Of a DNA stretch of 64,000 bases, positions 52,388 through 61,099 are shown piece by piece. Below the pieces are notes generated by a model. It was not told the origin of the DNA. It worked only from the letters and a program-made list of their open reading frames with translations, and did no database searches. Made by a program: the position numbers and the translations under genes. Within the stretch, counting starts at the first letter, position 1. Each line of letters opens with the position of its first letter. The DNA comes from Corynebacterium canis (GTDB lineage Bacteria; Actinomycetota; Actinomycetes; Mycobacteriales; Mycobacteriaceae), in contig NZ_CP047080.1 of assembly GCF_030408595.1 (NCBI RefSeq), positions 51,831 to 115,830 of the forward strand. Direction: 5' to 3'.

Positions 52388-53659
52388 TTGCAGTTGCAGG
52401 ACTTTGATTCGACCGAGCTTGCTAAATTCAAAGCGCAGATTGAAAAGGAATACGGGGAGCTGAAAGCCCGTAACCTCAAGCTAGACCTCACCCGCGGAAA
52501 GCCCTCCGCGGAACAACTTTCCATTTCCAATGCACTGCTGTCGCTGCCTGGTGAGGGCGATTTTAAGGCTGCTGATGGGACGGATTGTCGGAACTATGGT
52601 GGGTTGACCGGCATCGTGGATATCCGGTCCCTATGGGCCGAGGCGCTGGGCCTGCCGGTGGCGAACGTTTGGGCGGCCGATGCGTCCAGCCTCAATATTA
52701 TGTTCGACCTGATTAGCGCGGCGTGGATCTGGGGGACGCAAGACTCCGAGCGCCCCTGGTCCAAGGAAGAGACCGTAAAGTGGATTTGCCCGGTCCCCGG
52801 CTATGACCGCCACTTCACCATCACCGAGCACTTCGGCATCGAAATGATCCCGGTGGATATGAAGGAAGACGGCCCGGACCTTGACGCGGTGCGGGAATTG
52901 GTCAAGGACCCGCAGGTCAAGGGCATGTGGTGCGTACCTGTGTTCGGTAACCCCACCGGCGTGACCTTCTCCGAAAAGGTGTGCGAAGAGCTTGCTGCGG
53001 TAAAGGCCGCTGCGCCGGACTTCCGCATCGTGTGGGACAACGCCTACGCCATCCACACCCTGACGGACGAATTCCCCAAGGTAGTAAACGTGATCGAGCT
53101 TGCGGAGCGGGCCGGCAACCCGAACCGCTTCTGGTTTATGTCTTCCACCTCGAAGATCACCTTCGCCGGCGCCGGCGTGTCCTTCTTCGCGTCCTCCGAA
53201 TCCAACCTGGAGTGGTACGCCAAGCAGGCAAATGTCCGCGGCATCGGCCCGAATAAGATCAACCAGTTGGCCCATGCGCGCTTCTTTGGCGACGTCGCCG
53301 GGCTGCGCGAGGTAATGCTGAAGCACGCGGCGTCGTTAGCCCCGAAATTCCGCCGCGTGTTGGAAATCCTGGAGTCGCGGCTGGGCGAGTACGGTGTAGC
53401 AACGTGGACAAAGCCCACCGGCGGATACTTTATTTCCTTGGACGTGGTCGACGGCACCGCAAGCCGTGTCGTGGAGCTAGCCAAGGAAGCGGGCATCGCG
53501 CTGACCGGCGCTGGGTCCTCGTTCCCGTTGAAGAAAGATCCGAACGATCGCAATATTCGGTTGGCGCCTTCGCTGCCTCCCGTGGCTGAACTTGAGGTGG
53601 CCATGGACGGCGTTGCCACCTGCGTGTTGCTTGCGGCAGTGGAGAAGTATTCGAAGTAG
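52388..53659 (+). CDS. aspT: Aspartate aminotransferase, type Ic (AspT)
   Basis: This is a 423-aa cytoplasmic PLP enzyme interconverting aspartate and 2-oxoglutarate with oxaloacetate and glutamate. It belongs to the Asp_aminotransf subgroup that includes C. glutamicum AspT and M. tuberculosis Rv3722c. The PLP-lysine is in FMSSTSKITFAGAGVSFF, with VPVFGNPTGVTFSEK, WDNAYAIH and, near the N-terminus, LDLTRGKPSAEQL binding substrate and cofactor. The start is TTG at 52388, with another TTG six bases later. The next gene overlaps the stop by one base. Confidence 0.92.
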   Translation: MQLQDFDSTELAKFKAQIEKEYGELKARNLKLDLTRGKPSAEQLSISNALLSLPGEGDFKAADGTDCRNYGGLTGIVDIRSLWAEALGLPVANVWAADASSLNIMFDLISAAWIWGTQDSERPWSKEETVKWICPVPGYDRHFTITEHFGIEMIPVDMKEDGPDLDAVRELVKDPQVKGMWCVPVFGNPTGVTFSEKVCEELAAVKAAAPDFRIVWDNAYAIHTLTDEFPKVVNVIELAERAGNPNRFWFMSSTSKITFAGAGVSFFASSESNLEWYAKQANVRGIGPNKINQLAHARFFGDVAGLREVMLKHAASLAPKFRRVLEILESRLGEYGVATWTKPTGGYFISLDVVDGTASRVVELAKEAGIALTGAGSSFPLKKDPNDRNIRLAPSLPPVAELEVAMDGVATCVLLAAVEKYSK

Positions 53660-54222
53660 TGAATCTCAAAGAGACGGCCTTTTGGCTCGACAGTGTGTTC
53701 CCGTGCTCCTTAAAGTTCCAGCAGATTTCCGGTTTCCATATCGCCACGGCGGAATTGGGGGCGGGGGAATCCCTGGCGTGCTCAGTAGATTTCGGGCACG
53801 TGGACACGGGGTTAGTGCTTGTCGACGCCGACGTCCCCGTCCGCTGCGAGATTTTCTGCGTGTCCCGGGCTGAGCCCGCCACGGTTGCCGCATTGGTGAC
53901 CTCGGCGGTGACCATGCTGGTGGATACGAACACGCGGAGCGCTACGATTCCGGCCCAGCCCGGCACCTTGTTGCCGGGCATGACGGCCTACGGTCCGCGC
54001 CAGATCATGGGCGAGCTGTCCGTGAAGCATGGGCTTTTGATAGCCCCGTTCGTGTGGGAACAGGGGGTGCCGCAGGTGCGTGAACCCGATCGCATGACCA
54101 CGCTGTGCCAGCTGATCCCGCTGACCAACGATGAATTCCTGCATGGGCATACATATGGGGTGCCGGCGCTGCAGGAAGCCTTGATCGAGGAAAACGTTGA
54201 TCTGATGAACCTGCATAGGTGA
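53659..54222 (+). CDS. Hypothetical protein, possibly SUFU-like
   Basis: This is a 187-aa soluble protein starting with GTG 53659, which overlaps the aspT stop by one base, so it is translationally coupled. I do not recognise it firmly. The C-terminal block (TTLCQLIPLTNDEFLHGHTYGVPALQEALIEENVDL) resembles the end of bacterial suppressor-of-fused-domain proteins, where a similar 'LIPLT-DE' strand-helix occurs; this is a weak lead. The gene lies between aspT and dnaX, 19 bp before the latter. No catalytic motif is evident. Confidence 0.7.
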   Translation: MNLKETAFWLDSVFPCSLKFQQISGFHIATAELGAGESLACSVDFGHVDTGLVLVDADVPVRCEIFCVSRAEPATVAALVTSAVTMLVDTNTRSATIPAQPGTLLPGMTAYGPRQIMGELSVKHGLLIAPFVWEQGVPQVREPDRMTTLCQLIPLTNDEFLHGHTYGVPALQEALIEENVDLMNLHR

Positions 54223-54241
54223 GACCGGTAGGCTCTACCTC

Positions 54242-56458
54242 GTGGCTCTATATCGCAAGTACCGTCCCGCAACGTTTGGTGAGGTTGTAGGCCAGGAGCA
54301 CGTCACCCGCCCGCTTTCGGTGGCGTTGGACGCCGGCCGTATCAACCATGCGTATTTGTTTTCCGGACCGCGCGGCTGCGGCAAAACCTCCTCCGCGCGC
54401 ATCTTGGCGCGCTCGCTGAATTGCGAACAAGGACCTACCTCCACCCCATGTGGGGTGTGTAATTCCTGCCGTAGCCTGGCCCCCGGCGGACCCGGAAACC
54501 TGGACGTGACCGAGCTGGATGCGGCGAGCCACAACGGCGTTGACGATATGCGCGAGCTGCGCGACCGCGCCTTTTTCGCCCCCGCCGATTCCCGCTACCG
54601 CGTGTTTATCATCGACGAGGCGCACATGATCACCGCCCAGGGTTCGAATGCGCTTTTGAAGATCGTGGAGGAGCCGCCGGAGCACCTTATCTTTATCTTT
54701 GCCACCACGGAGCCGGAGAAGGTCATTGGAACCATCCGCTCCCGCACCCACCATTATCCATTCCGTCTGCTCACGCCTATGGCGATGCGCGGGTTGCTGG
54801 AACGTACGTGCGAGGCCGAGGGTGTCTACGTTGAAGATTCCGTGTTTCCGCTGGTTATCCGCGCAGGCGGCGGCTCCCCCCGCGATTCCCTGTCCGTCCT
54901 CGATCAATTGCTCGCCGGCGCCGGCCCCGATGGCCTCACCTATGACCTCGCCATTCCGCTGCTCGGCGTCACGGATTATGTGCTTATCGACGCCGCCATT
55001 GAAGCGCTTGCTGCCAGGGACGGCGCGCAGCTCTTCCTTGGTATCGACAATGTGATCGAAGCCGGTTACGATCCGCGGCGGTTCGCCATGGACCTGCTCG
55101 ACCGCCTCCGAGACCTTATGTTGCTGCACGTGGTGCCCGACGCGCTTTCGCTCGGGCTCGTCGAGGCCCCTGCTGGTCGCGCCGAAGTACTCGCCGAACA
55201 ATCCCGAATGTTTAGCTCCGGCGACCTCAGCCGCTTCGCTGCATTAGTGAACGCCAGCCTGCCCGATATGCGGGGCACCACCAGCCCCCGCTTGCTCGTG
55301 GAAATCCTGTGCGCCCGCATGCTCATGGGTGAAGCGCCCGCCTCGGTGATCCCCACCGAACCCGCAGTACAGCAGGCCCCAGCCGTCGCACCACCGGCAC
55401 GGAAGTTCGAACGCCGCTCGCAGCGCCTGGCCCGCGAGGTAGCCAAGCAAACGGGTTCAGCCGCTCGGCCCCAGGCGGAGGTGGAGCCGCAGGAGGTGGA
55501 GCGCCAGCCGGAGCCACGGCAGGAGGTCAAGCCTCAGGCGGAAGTGGAGCGCGCGCCGGAGCCGAAGCTGCAGGAGGCAAAGCAGGAGGTCAAGCCAAAG
55601 GCAGAGGCGACGCCGGCGCCCGAGCAGCCCATCGAGCGGATCCGCCGCAAGTGGGCCCACATCCTTGGCTTGGTTGGGAAAACCAACGAGGTTGCCGAGA
55701 TCATGCTGACCGGGGCGAAGGTCCTAGGGATCCGCGACAACACACTGGTCATTGGGCACACCACGGGAGCGCTCGCGACCCGCATCAACGACCCGAGTAA
55801 TAACGAGTCGATCGTCTCGGTGCTGCGGGAAGAACTCGGCTACGACCTTGGAGTCCACTGCGTCATCGGGACCGATCCGCGAACCGCCGGGTTTAATGCT
55901 GAAAACACCGCCCCGGAATGGAAACCAGAAGCCCCCCAGCCCAAACCCCAAACCGCCCTGGTAGAACCTCCTCAACCACCAGCGCCGGAACCGAAACCTG
56001 AGCCGAAGGCAGCCAGCGTGTGGGACGAACCGGCGAAACTCGGTGGTCCCAAGCCTGAACCGGCGGCCCCGAAACCCCCGGTCTCGGCCCAAACACCGCA
56101 GCCACCGGCGCCTGCTCCATCGGTTCCGAAGGTGGAGGCGCGGAAGGAAACTGCGGTGGAGTTTGGCGGGGCTCCGAAACGCGAGACGGAGAAACCCCGG
56201 AAACGGTGGGAAGAAGCCGTAGCCCGAGGCAACGAAAGCCTCCGCAAGAATCCCAAATTCTCCGACGGCGTACCCTTGCCGCCCGAACCCCCGGACCCCT
56301 ACGGCGTGCCGCCCGAAGATGTGCCGGCTGCGCAGTACGAGGAAGAGGAAGCCATGGTGCGGGAAGCCTCGACTGGGCAGGGAACGCGAGATCATCGTGA
56401 CGCGCGGACCGTGGCGATCGAAATGCTGGAAAAGGAACTCGGCGCGCGTCCGCTTTAG
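54242..56458 (+). CDS. dnaX: DNA polymerase III subunits gamma/tau
   Basis: This is a 738-aa clamp-loader ATPase of the replisome. The AAA+ module occupies about residues 1-360: Walker A GPRGCGKTS at about 40, the zinc-binding cysteines in NCEQGPTSTPCGVCNSC, Walker B with IDEAHMIT, and the sensor-1 region IFATTEPEKV. Residues about 400-465 form a linker of repeated Glu, Pro, Lys and Gln, then a compact domain (IERIRRKWAHILGLVGKTNEVAEIMLTGAKV), and another Pro-rich region follows. I saw no A-rich slippery site for a short gamma form. GTG 54242 is the start. The 10-base word is at 54982 (LID). Confidence 0.94.
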   Translation: MALYRKYRPATFGEVVGQEHVTRPLSVALDAGRINHAYLFSGPRGCGKTSSARILARSLNCEQGPTSTPCGVCNSCRSLAPGGPGNLDVTELDAASHNGVDDMRELRDRAFFAPADSRYRVFIIDEAHMITAQGSNALLKIVEEPPEHLIFIFATTEPEKVIGTIRSRTHHYPFRLLTPMAMRGLLERTCEAEGVYVEDSVFPLVIRAGGGSPRDSLSVLDQLLAGAGPDGLTYDLAIPLLGVTDYVLIDAAIEALAARDGAQLFLGIDNVIEAGYDPRRFAMDLLDRLRDLMLLHVVPDALSLGLVEAPAGRAEVLAEQSRMFSSGDLSRFAALVNASLPDMRGTTSPRLLVEILCARMLMGEAPASVIPTEPAVQQAPAVAPPARKFERRSQRLAREVAKQTGSAARPQAEVEPQEVERQPEPRQEVKPQAEVERAPEPKLQEAKQEVKPKAEATPAPEQPIERIRRKWAHILGLVGKTNEVAEIMLTGAKVLGIRDNTLVIGHTTGALATRINDPSNNESIVSVLREELGYDLGVHCVIGTDPRTAGFNAENTAPEWKPEAPQPKPQTALVEPPQPPAPEPKPEPKAASVWDEPAKLGGPKPEPAAPKPPVSAQTPQPPAPAPSVPKVEARKETAVEFGGAPKRETEKPRKRWEEAVARGNESLRKNPKFSDGVPLPPEPPDPYGVPPEDVPAAQYEEEEAMVREASTGQGTRDHRDARTVAIEMLEKELGARPL

Positions 56459-56584
56459 GATGTTGGTAGGCGGGTGACGGCGAGCGTGTCGGATCCGCGC
56501 CGCCGTAGGAGCCCCGTTAAGGCCCTGAAATCCGCTACCCTTATTGACCCCTTGCCGAATTCTGTTTCGTGATGTTGTTGTCGC

Positions 56585-56775
56585 CAATTCGTTGTGGGCA
56601 ACTTATTGCCGTTGCGGGAGTTGAACGGTGTCTACCGATATTTTTTACATCAAAATCCTGAAATCTGTGTAAAACATATCGCGGCAGGGCCCTTTGGGCC
56701 GCCTGGGGCGATGAAAATTACACAGAAATCGGGTTTCGTGTGTAAAAAACTTCATCTGAAGTGCGCGACCGATTT
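56585..56775. repeat. 191-bp palindromic repeat element, copy 1
   Basis: The core 56641-56749 can fold back on itself by nested stems: TTTTTTACA/TGTAAAAAA (outer), TCTGTGTAA/TTACACAGA, ATCGC with GCGAT, GCGGC with GCCGC, and GGCCC/GGGCC around a 3-nt loop. A second copy, about 97 percent identical, is at 57002-57192. The ORFs read through these copies are artefacts. Between the two copies (56776-57001) I see no gene. The region separates dnaX from ybaB. Confidence 0.85.
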
Positions 56776-57001
56776 GTTGGAGCTCGGTGTCGGCCTTATC
56801 TCGCGGTGAGCAGCCCAAGGGGGCGGGTCACCTGCGGGACGGAAGGTGGGTTGCGCGGCCGTTGCCGGTATTGGATTGCACCTTTGGAAATATAGCCAGC
56901 TATTGTTTTGTGCCTTATCGTTTCTGGACAGCTGCGGCCGCGGTTTTCGTTGCTCTATAAAAGGCATGGCCGAATTACGTCACAGTGACGAAAAGGCGGA
57001 C

Positions 57002-57192
57002 CAATTCGTTGTGGGCAACTTATCGCCGTTGCGGAAGTTGAACGGTGTCTACCGATATTTTTTACATCAAAATCCCGAAATCTGTGTAAAACATATCGCG
57101 GCAGGGCCCTCTGGGCCGCCTGGGGCGATGAAAATTACACAGAAATCGAGTTTCGTGTGTAAAAAACTTCATCTGAAGTGCGCGACCGATTT
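57002..57192. repeat. 191-bp palindromic repeat element, copy 2
   Basis: This is a direct repeat of 56585-56775, displaced by 417 bp. The arms of the hairpin core (57058-57166) are conserved, and differences fall mostly outside the stems or in the loop. Confidence 0.85.
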
Positions 57193-57331
57193 TCCGCGGG
57201 GGAGTGATTGCTGTGGTGCGGCTGGTTGGCGGGGAATCCGGCGCTCCCGGCTGCCGGGGGATGCGCTCCCAAGTGCGGCAACTGAGAGTCGGCTACACTT
57301 GGGCGAAGAATCCTCAAGAAAGGCATCTTTG

Positions 57332-57655
57332 ATGACACAACCTGATATGTCCCAGCTCATGCGCAAGGCCCAGGAAATGCAGGAACAGCTGAAGAAAGTG
57401 CAGCAGGAAATCCTGGAAACCGTGGTGCAAGGAGAAGCTGGAAACGGCTTGGTGAAAATCACCATGACCGGCGGCGGCGAGGTGACGGACACGGCGATCG
57501 ACCCGCGCGTAGTGGACCCAGATGATGTAGAAACGCTGCAGGACCTGATCACCGGCGCGTTCAACGACGCACACCGCCGCATCGCGGAAGTGTCCGAGCA
57601 AAAACTTGGGCCAATTTCCGGTTTCGGTGGCGGTTCGTTGGGCTCAATGTTCTAA
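57332..57655 (+). CDS. YbaB/EbfC nucleoid-associated protein
   Basis: This is a 107-aa DNA-binding protein from ATG 57332 (MTQPDMSQLMRKAQEMQEQL); the longer open frame upstream runs through a repeat and is rejected. The family pattern is complete: the N-terminal helix with KKVQQEILETVVQGEAGNGLVKITMTGGGEV, then DPDDVETLQDLITGAFNDAHRRIAEVSEQKLG and a glycine-rich end. It usually lies between dnaX and recR, as here. AAGAAAGG precedes the start. A perfect terminator-like hairpin follows the stop. Confidence 0.92.
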   Translation: MTQPDMSQLMRKAQEMQEQLKKVQQEILETVVQGEAGNGLVKITMTGGGEVTDTAIDPRVVDPDDVETLQDLITGAFNDAHRRIAEVSEQKLGPISGFGGGSLGSMF

Positions 57656-57669
57656 ACTTCCGCTTGTCG

Positions 57670-57700
57670 ACGCCCCGGCTAGGGTTACTCGCCGGGGCGT
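57670..57700 (+). terminator. Hairpin after ybaB, joined to a variant 10-base word
   Basis: The arms ACGCCCCGGC and GCCGGGGCGT form a perfect 10-bp stem with an 11-nt loop. The near-match GCTTGTCGAC (57662-57671) overlaps its first bases. Termination is inferred; recR starts 40 bp later. Confidence 0.55.
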
Positions 57701-57739
57701 TCCCAATGTACGGTGTTGGCGGATAGAAAGTTCTTTCTG

Positions 57740-58408
57740 GTGTTTGAAGGACCACTGCAGGATCTCATTGATGAGTTGTCGCGGCTGCCCGGGATCGGGC
57801 CGAAGAGTGCGCAGCGAATCGCATTTCACCTGTTGCAAGCAGAGCCGGACGATATTTCTCGGCTGAGGAATGCTCTTGACGCCGTGCAAGGGGGCGTGGT
57901 GTTTTGCCGCATCTGCCACAATATCTCCAGGGACGAAGTGTGCAGGTACTGTGCCGATTCCTCCCGCGACGCGGGGCTGATCTGTGTGGTCGAGGAGCCA
58001 AAAGACATCCAGGTAATCGAACGCACCGGCGAGTATCGGGGGCGGTATCACGTGCTGGGTGGGGCCTTGGATCCGCTTTCCAATATTGGTCCGAAAGATC
58101 TTAATGTCGCACCGTTATTGCAGCGTATCGGCGGGGTGTTGCCCGATGTTGATCGGGGCTCTTCCGGTGAAGGATCCGAGGGTGGAGAGCTTGGGGCTAG
58201 CGCGCCGCCGGAGGTGCGGGAAGTGATTCTGGCAACCGATCCGAATACTGAAGGGGAGGCGACGGCGAGCTATTTGGCCAGGTTGCTGCGGGATTTCCCG
58301 GGGTTGGTGATCTCCCGCCTGGCGAGTGGGATGCCGCTGGGCGGGGATTTGGAATTTGTGGATGAACTCACGCTATCCCGAGCATTGACTGGTCGGCTGC
58401 GGTTGTAG
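57740..58408 (+). CDS. recR: Recombination protein RecR
   Basis: This is a 222-aa repair protein from GTG 57740 ([20 protein letters not shown]); an in-frame start at 57713 would add nine residues. It has the helix-hairpin-helix near the N-terminus ([17 protein letters not shown]), an intact zinc finger [16 protein letters not shown], and a Toprim domain ([14 protein letters not shown] ... [23 protein letters not shown]). An insertion rich in Gly, Ser and Glu (about 140-160) lies within the Toprim region. RecR acts with RecO/RecF to load RecA at gaps. It follows ybaB in the conserved dnaX-ybaB-recR order. Confidence 0.94.
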   Translation: MFEGPLQDLIDELSRLPGIGPKSAQRIAFHLLQAEPDDISRLRNALDAVQGGVVFCRICHNISRDEVCRYCADSSRDAGLICVVEEPKDIQVIERTGEYRGRYHVLGGALDPLSNIGPKDLNVAPLLQRIGGVLPDVDRGSSGEGSEGGELGASAPPEVREVILATDPNTEGEATASYLARLLRDFPGLVISRLASGMPLGGDLEFVDELTLSRALTGRLRL

Positions 58409-58434
58409 ACCGCCGGAGATGGCGGCGCGGACTA

Positions 58435-58740
58435 CTAGGCCGGCGGCCCGGAGAAGAAGAAACCAAAAGCGATTGTGATGACAATCGCCGGTGCTAATAC
58501 CGTCAATAATGCGGCGATAAATAGGTCATACTTCTTTGTTTTATATCCGAGATAACAATTAAATGTGCAAATTGCGGCCAATAGTATTCCGGTTGCAATG
58601 ACGGTCGGCCACCACCATTGCCTCCCAACTATCCAGAAAAGATAGCCAACGATGAAAGCGAGGATTGTTAAGCCCCAGCCCACGAAACGCGAGGAACGCG
58701 GGAGCCTTGAATCATTAGGAAGCTGTGTGCTGGAGGTCAT
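58435..58740 (-). CDS. Small three-helix membrane protein
   Basis: This is a 101-aa protein from ATG 58740 (MTSSTQLPNDSRL), preceded by AAGGAA; the frame to 58821 is rejected for lack of a ribosome site. Three hydrophobic segments (GLTILAFIVGYLFWIVG, WPTVIATGILLAAICTFNCYLG and FIAALLTVLAPAIVITIAFGFFF) predict an inner-membrane protein. It is not recognised. Codon use is more AT-rich than in its neighbours. It converges with recR. Confidence 0.6.
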   Translation of the reverse strand: MTSSTQLPNDSRLPRSSRFVGWGLTILAFIVGYLFWIVGRQWWWPTVIATGILLAAICTFNCYLGYKTKKYDLFIAALLTVLAPAIVITIAFGFFFSGPPA

Positions 58741-58926
58741 TTCTATTTCCTTGGGTCGGGAAAGTATCAAGGGCTGTAGATACTGTTTAACTTGTTCATG
58801 GGTGCTGGGTGGCGAAAGCAATTGTGATAGTTGAAAGAATGTACGCCGTTCATCATCACGTTAAGTTAGCGCTTTAGTTTTGTCAATGCACATTCGCGTG
58901 CCACAAACTGCATAATCGCACAGAAG

Positions 58927-58946
58927 GGTTGCGCGCAACCTATCGG
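58927..58946 (+). repeat. GGTTGCGCGCAACC palindrome with TATCGG tail
   Basis: This is a perfect 14-bp palindrome with the same TATCGG tail as the copies at 1370, 1757, 1787 and 41485. It is intergenic, between the small membrane protein gene and gatD. Confidence 0.75.
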
Positions 58947-59055
58947 CGCAGGTGGCTGGGCGGCAGAACCCCCGCCGCACCGCTCCCGACTCCTACACCA
59001 CCCCCCGAGCCGCCCCGGTTGGGCGGAACCAAACCGGGCGGAAACGGGCGGGGAG

Positions 59056-59805
59056 CTAGGCCAGGCGTTCCTTGCGCAGTTGCTCGACCACCGGGATGTC
59101 CAAGGGTTCGAGCTCTTCGATGCCGATGCCCATGGCCTTGGCCAGGAGGAGATCGGCAAGTTCGGGGTTGCGGGCCAGCACGGGGCCGTGCATATAGGTG
59201 GCGATCACGCTGCCTTGCACCGCACCTTCGGCACGTTCCTGACCAGCGGCTTCGGGGTTTTCGGCGACGGTGTGGGCGTCCAAATTGCCCACGCCGCGGG
59301 TTACTCGGCCTAAGGGGCGAGCGTCGGGGCCAAGGATCGTGGCCCCCATATGGTTGGCAAAACCGGTGAGCGGGGCGGTCAGTCCGGGCAGACCGGAGGG
59401 CGTTGTTTGCACTTCGCCGATGGTTCGCTGGGCCAGGCTGCCGGTCGTGGCGTCGATAAGCCCGAGCCCGTCGACCACGCGCCCGCCCGCGCGGAAGGAC
59501 TCGCCCAATACCTGCAGGCCAGCGCAGATAGCCAACACCGGTGTTCCTTGTTCGGCGGCGGTGCGAAGCCCAGCCCCGGCGGGACTGCGCAAATGGCTAG
59601 AGGCAAGGATCTGGGCGGTATCCTCGCCCCCGCCGATGCAGTAGATATCCAGGGAGCCGGGGACGTCGGCACCCAGGCGCGCGGGCACAATCTCGGCGTC
59701 GATGCCGCGCATGCGGGCGCGTTGCCGCAGGACGAGCGCGTTGCCATCGTCACCATAGGTGCCCAGTACGTCGGGGAGAACCAGGCCGATCTTCAATGTG
59801 CTCAT
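59056..59805 (-). CDS. gatD: Lipid II isoglutaminyl synthase, glutaminase subunit
   Basis: This is a 249-aa CobB/CobQ-like class I amidotransferase that releases ammonia from glutamine for MurT. The nucleophile Cys is in LAICAGLQVLGESF (about residue 94) and the catalytic His in ATYMHGPVLARNPELADLLL. It overlaps murT by 4 bp (59802-59805). The MurT/GatD complex amidates the alpha-carboxyl of D-glutamate in lipid II, needed for efficient peptidoglycan cross-linking. The 10-base word is at 59452 (LID). Confidence 0.94.
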   Translation of the reverse strand: MSTLKIGLVLPDVLGTYGDDGNALVLRQRARMRGIDAEIVPARLGADVPGSLDIYCIGGGEDTAQILASSHLRSPAGAGLRTAAEQGTPVLAICAGLQVLGESFRAGGRVVDGLGLIDATTGSLAQRTIGEVQTTPSGLPGLTAPLTGFANHMGATILGPDARPLGRVTRGVGNLDAHTVAENPEAAGQERAEGAVQGSVIATYMHGPVLARNPELADLLLAKAMGIGIEELEPLDIPVVEQLRKERLA

Positions 59806-61052
59806 TTTGCCAGCAGGCCTTTCTTCAGGTCACGGAACGCGGTGTAATTGGCCAATACTTCGACCCGCCCCGGCTCGCAGGCGCGGATCGCATCCACCAA
59901 ACCCGGCACCAATTCGTGGCTGATTCCGGCGTAGGTCAGGCGCACCGCAAGGTCCGTCCCGCGCTCGCCGGAAGCGACAACGTGCAGGTCATCAAAGGAT
60001 TCGAAGTAGACGTCCCACAGCCAGGACAGGTCTTCGCCGTCCGCAACCTGGCCGTTTACCGCGATGACCAGGGAGTCCGCCGTCCGATCCACCATGGAAA
60101 GGGCTTCCTGCCAGCCGGCCGGGTTTTTGGCCAGCAGCATGTGCACGTCGCGGCCCTCGAAGGGGATCGTGGAATAGCGGCCGGCAACGTCCGTTACCGA
60201 CGCAACCGCCTGCAGCGCGTCCGAAATGGGGATGCCAAAGGCCGCGGCCGCCGCGATGGCCTGCGTCGCATTGCCGCGATTCGCCCGCCCCGGCAAGGAA
60301 AGTTCAAGCTTGTGGGAACCTTCGGGGGAAGACAGTGCGTCGTCGGAGACGGACCAGGTGGGGGTGGGCCTGCGGAAGGGGCGGCCGTCGCTAAGCGGGA
60401 CGGAGGAAAACCAGTCATCCCCCTGGCGCACAATATGCCCGCCGGTGCGGGGGCAGGAGGCGGAATCCCCGGTCCAGCCGGCGCCGGCGGAAACCCACAC
60501 AACATTGGGCGCGTCGAAGGCCACGGAGGTGACCAGCACGTCGTCGCAATTGGCAATCACCGTCATGTCCGGGTGCTTTTCCACGCAGGAACGCAACGCA
60601 CGTTCGAGCTTGTTAATCTCGCCCACACGATCGAGCTGGTCCCGCGTCAAGTTAAGCAGCACCAGCACCTTGGGGGCTAAGCGGTCCGCCACGGCGGGCA
60701 CGTGTAATTCGTCGCACTCCAGCACCACGTGGGTGGCGTCCTTCCCCGCCATCAGGGCGGAGATAATGCCTGCGTCCATATTGTCGCCGCCGTCATTGGT
60801 GGCCACGGTATGGTGGCTGCGCAGCGCCGACGCTAACATTCGCGTGGTGGTGGACTTGCCGTTCGTGCCCGTAACCAGCGCTACGGGGCGGCCACCGCCC
60901 AGGTGATTCATTATGTTAGGGTCGATCAAACCTGCGACAAGGCCGCCGATCATGCCGCCAGCGCCGCGCCCGGTGAGCCGAGACGCGCGGGTGGCCAGCC
61001 GTGCCGCAGCCTGAGCGGCTTTGGTCCGCAAGCGGGAGGGATTCAACTTCAT
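59802..61052 (-). CDS. murT: Lipid II isoglutaminyl synthase, MurT subunit
   Basis: This is a 416-aa Mur-ligase-like ATPase from ATG 61052 (MKLNPSRLRTKAAQ); an ATG three codons earlier is also possible. ATP-binding GTNGKSTTTRML and LVLLNLTRDQLDR are clear. The Cys-rich loop of MurT (with zinc-ribbon in some species) is reduced here to a single Cys (GDSASCPRTGGH). The C-terminal DUF1727 domain ends in ANYTAFRDLKKGLLAK. It works with GatD, which overlaps its end by 4 bp, in amidation of lipid II. Confidence 0.94.
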   Translation of the reverse strand: MKLNPSRLRTKAAQAAARLATRASRLTGRGAGGMIGGLVAGLIDPNIMNHLGGGRPVALVTGTNGKSTTTRMLASALRSHHTVATNDGGDNMDAGIISALMAGKDATHVVLECDELHVPAVADRLAPKVLVLLNLTRDQLDRVGEINKLERALRSCVEKHPDMTVIANCDDVLVTSVAFDAPNVVWVSAGAGWTGDSASCPRTGGHIVRQGDDWFSSVPLSDGRPFRRPTPTWSVSDDALSSPEGSHKLELSLPGRANRGNATQAIAAAAAFGIPISDALQAVASVTDVAGRYSTIPFEGRDVHMLLAKNPAGWQEALSMVDRTADSLVIAVNGQVADGEDLSWLWDVYFESFDDLHVVASGERGTDLAVRLTYAGISHELVPGLVDAIRACEPGRVEVLANYTAFRDLKKGLLAK

Positions 61053-61099
61053 TCCCCACATTGTAATGCCCTTGTGCAGCAGTCAGGAACGCCCAAGAA

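Noticed and set aside
54242..56458. Programmed frameshift site in dnaX
   Set aside because: I found no A-rich slippery heptamer in the region where E. coli makes gamma.
56594..56809. Possible 71-aa protein after dnaX, and the long frame running into ybaB from 56846
   Set aside because: Both are read from the palindromic repeat element; the same peptide appears in both repeat copies, and ybaB has its own start with a ribosome site.
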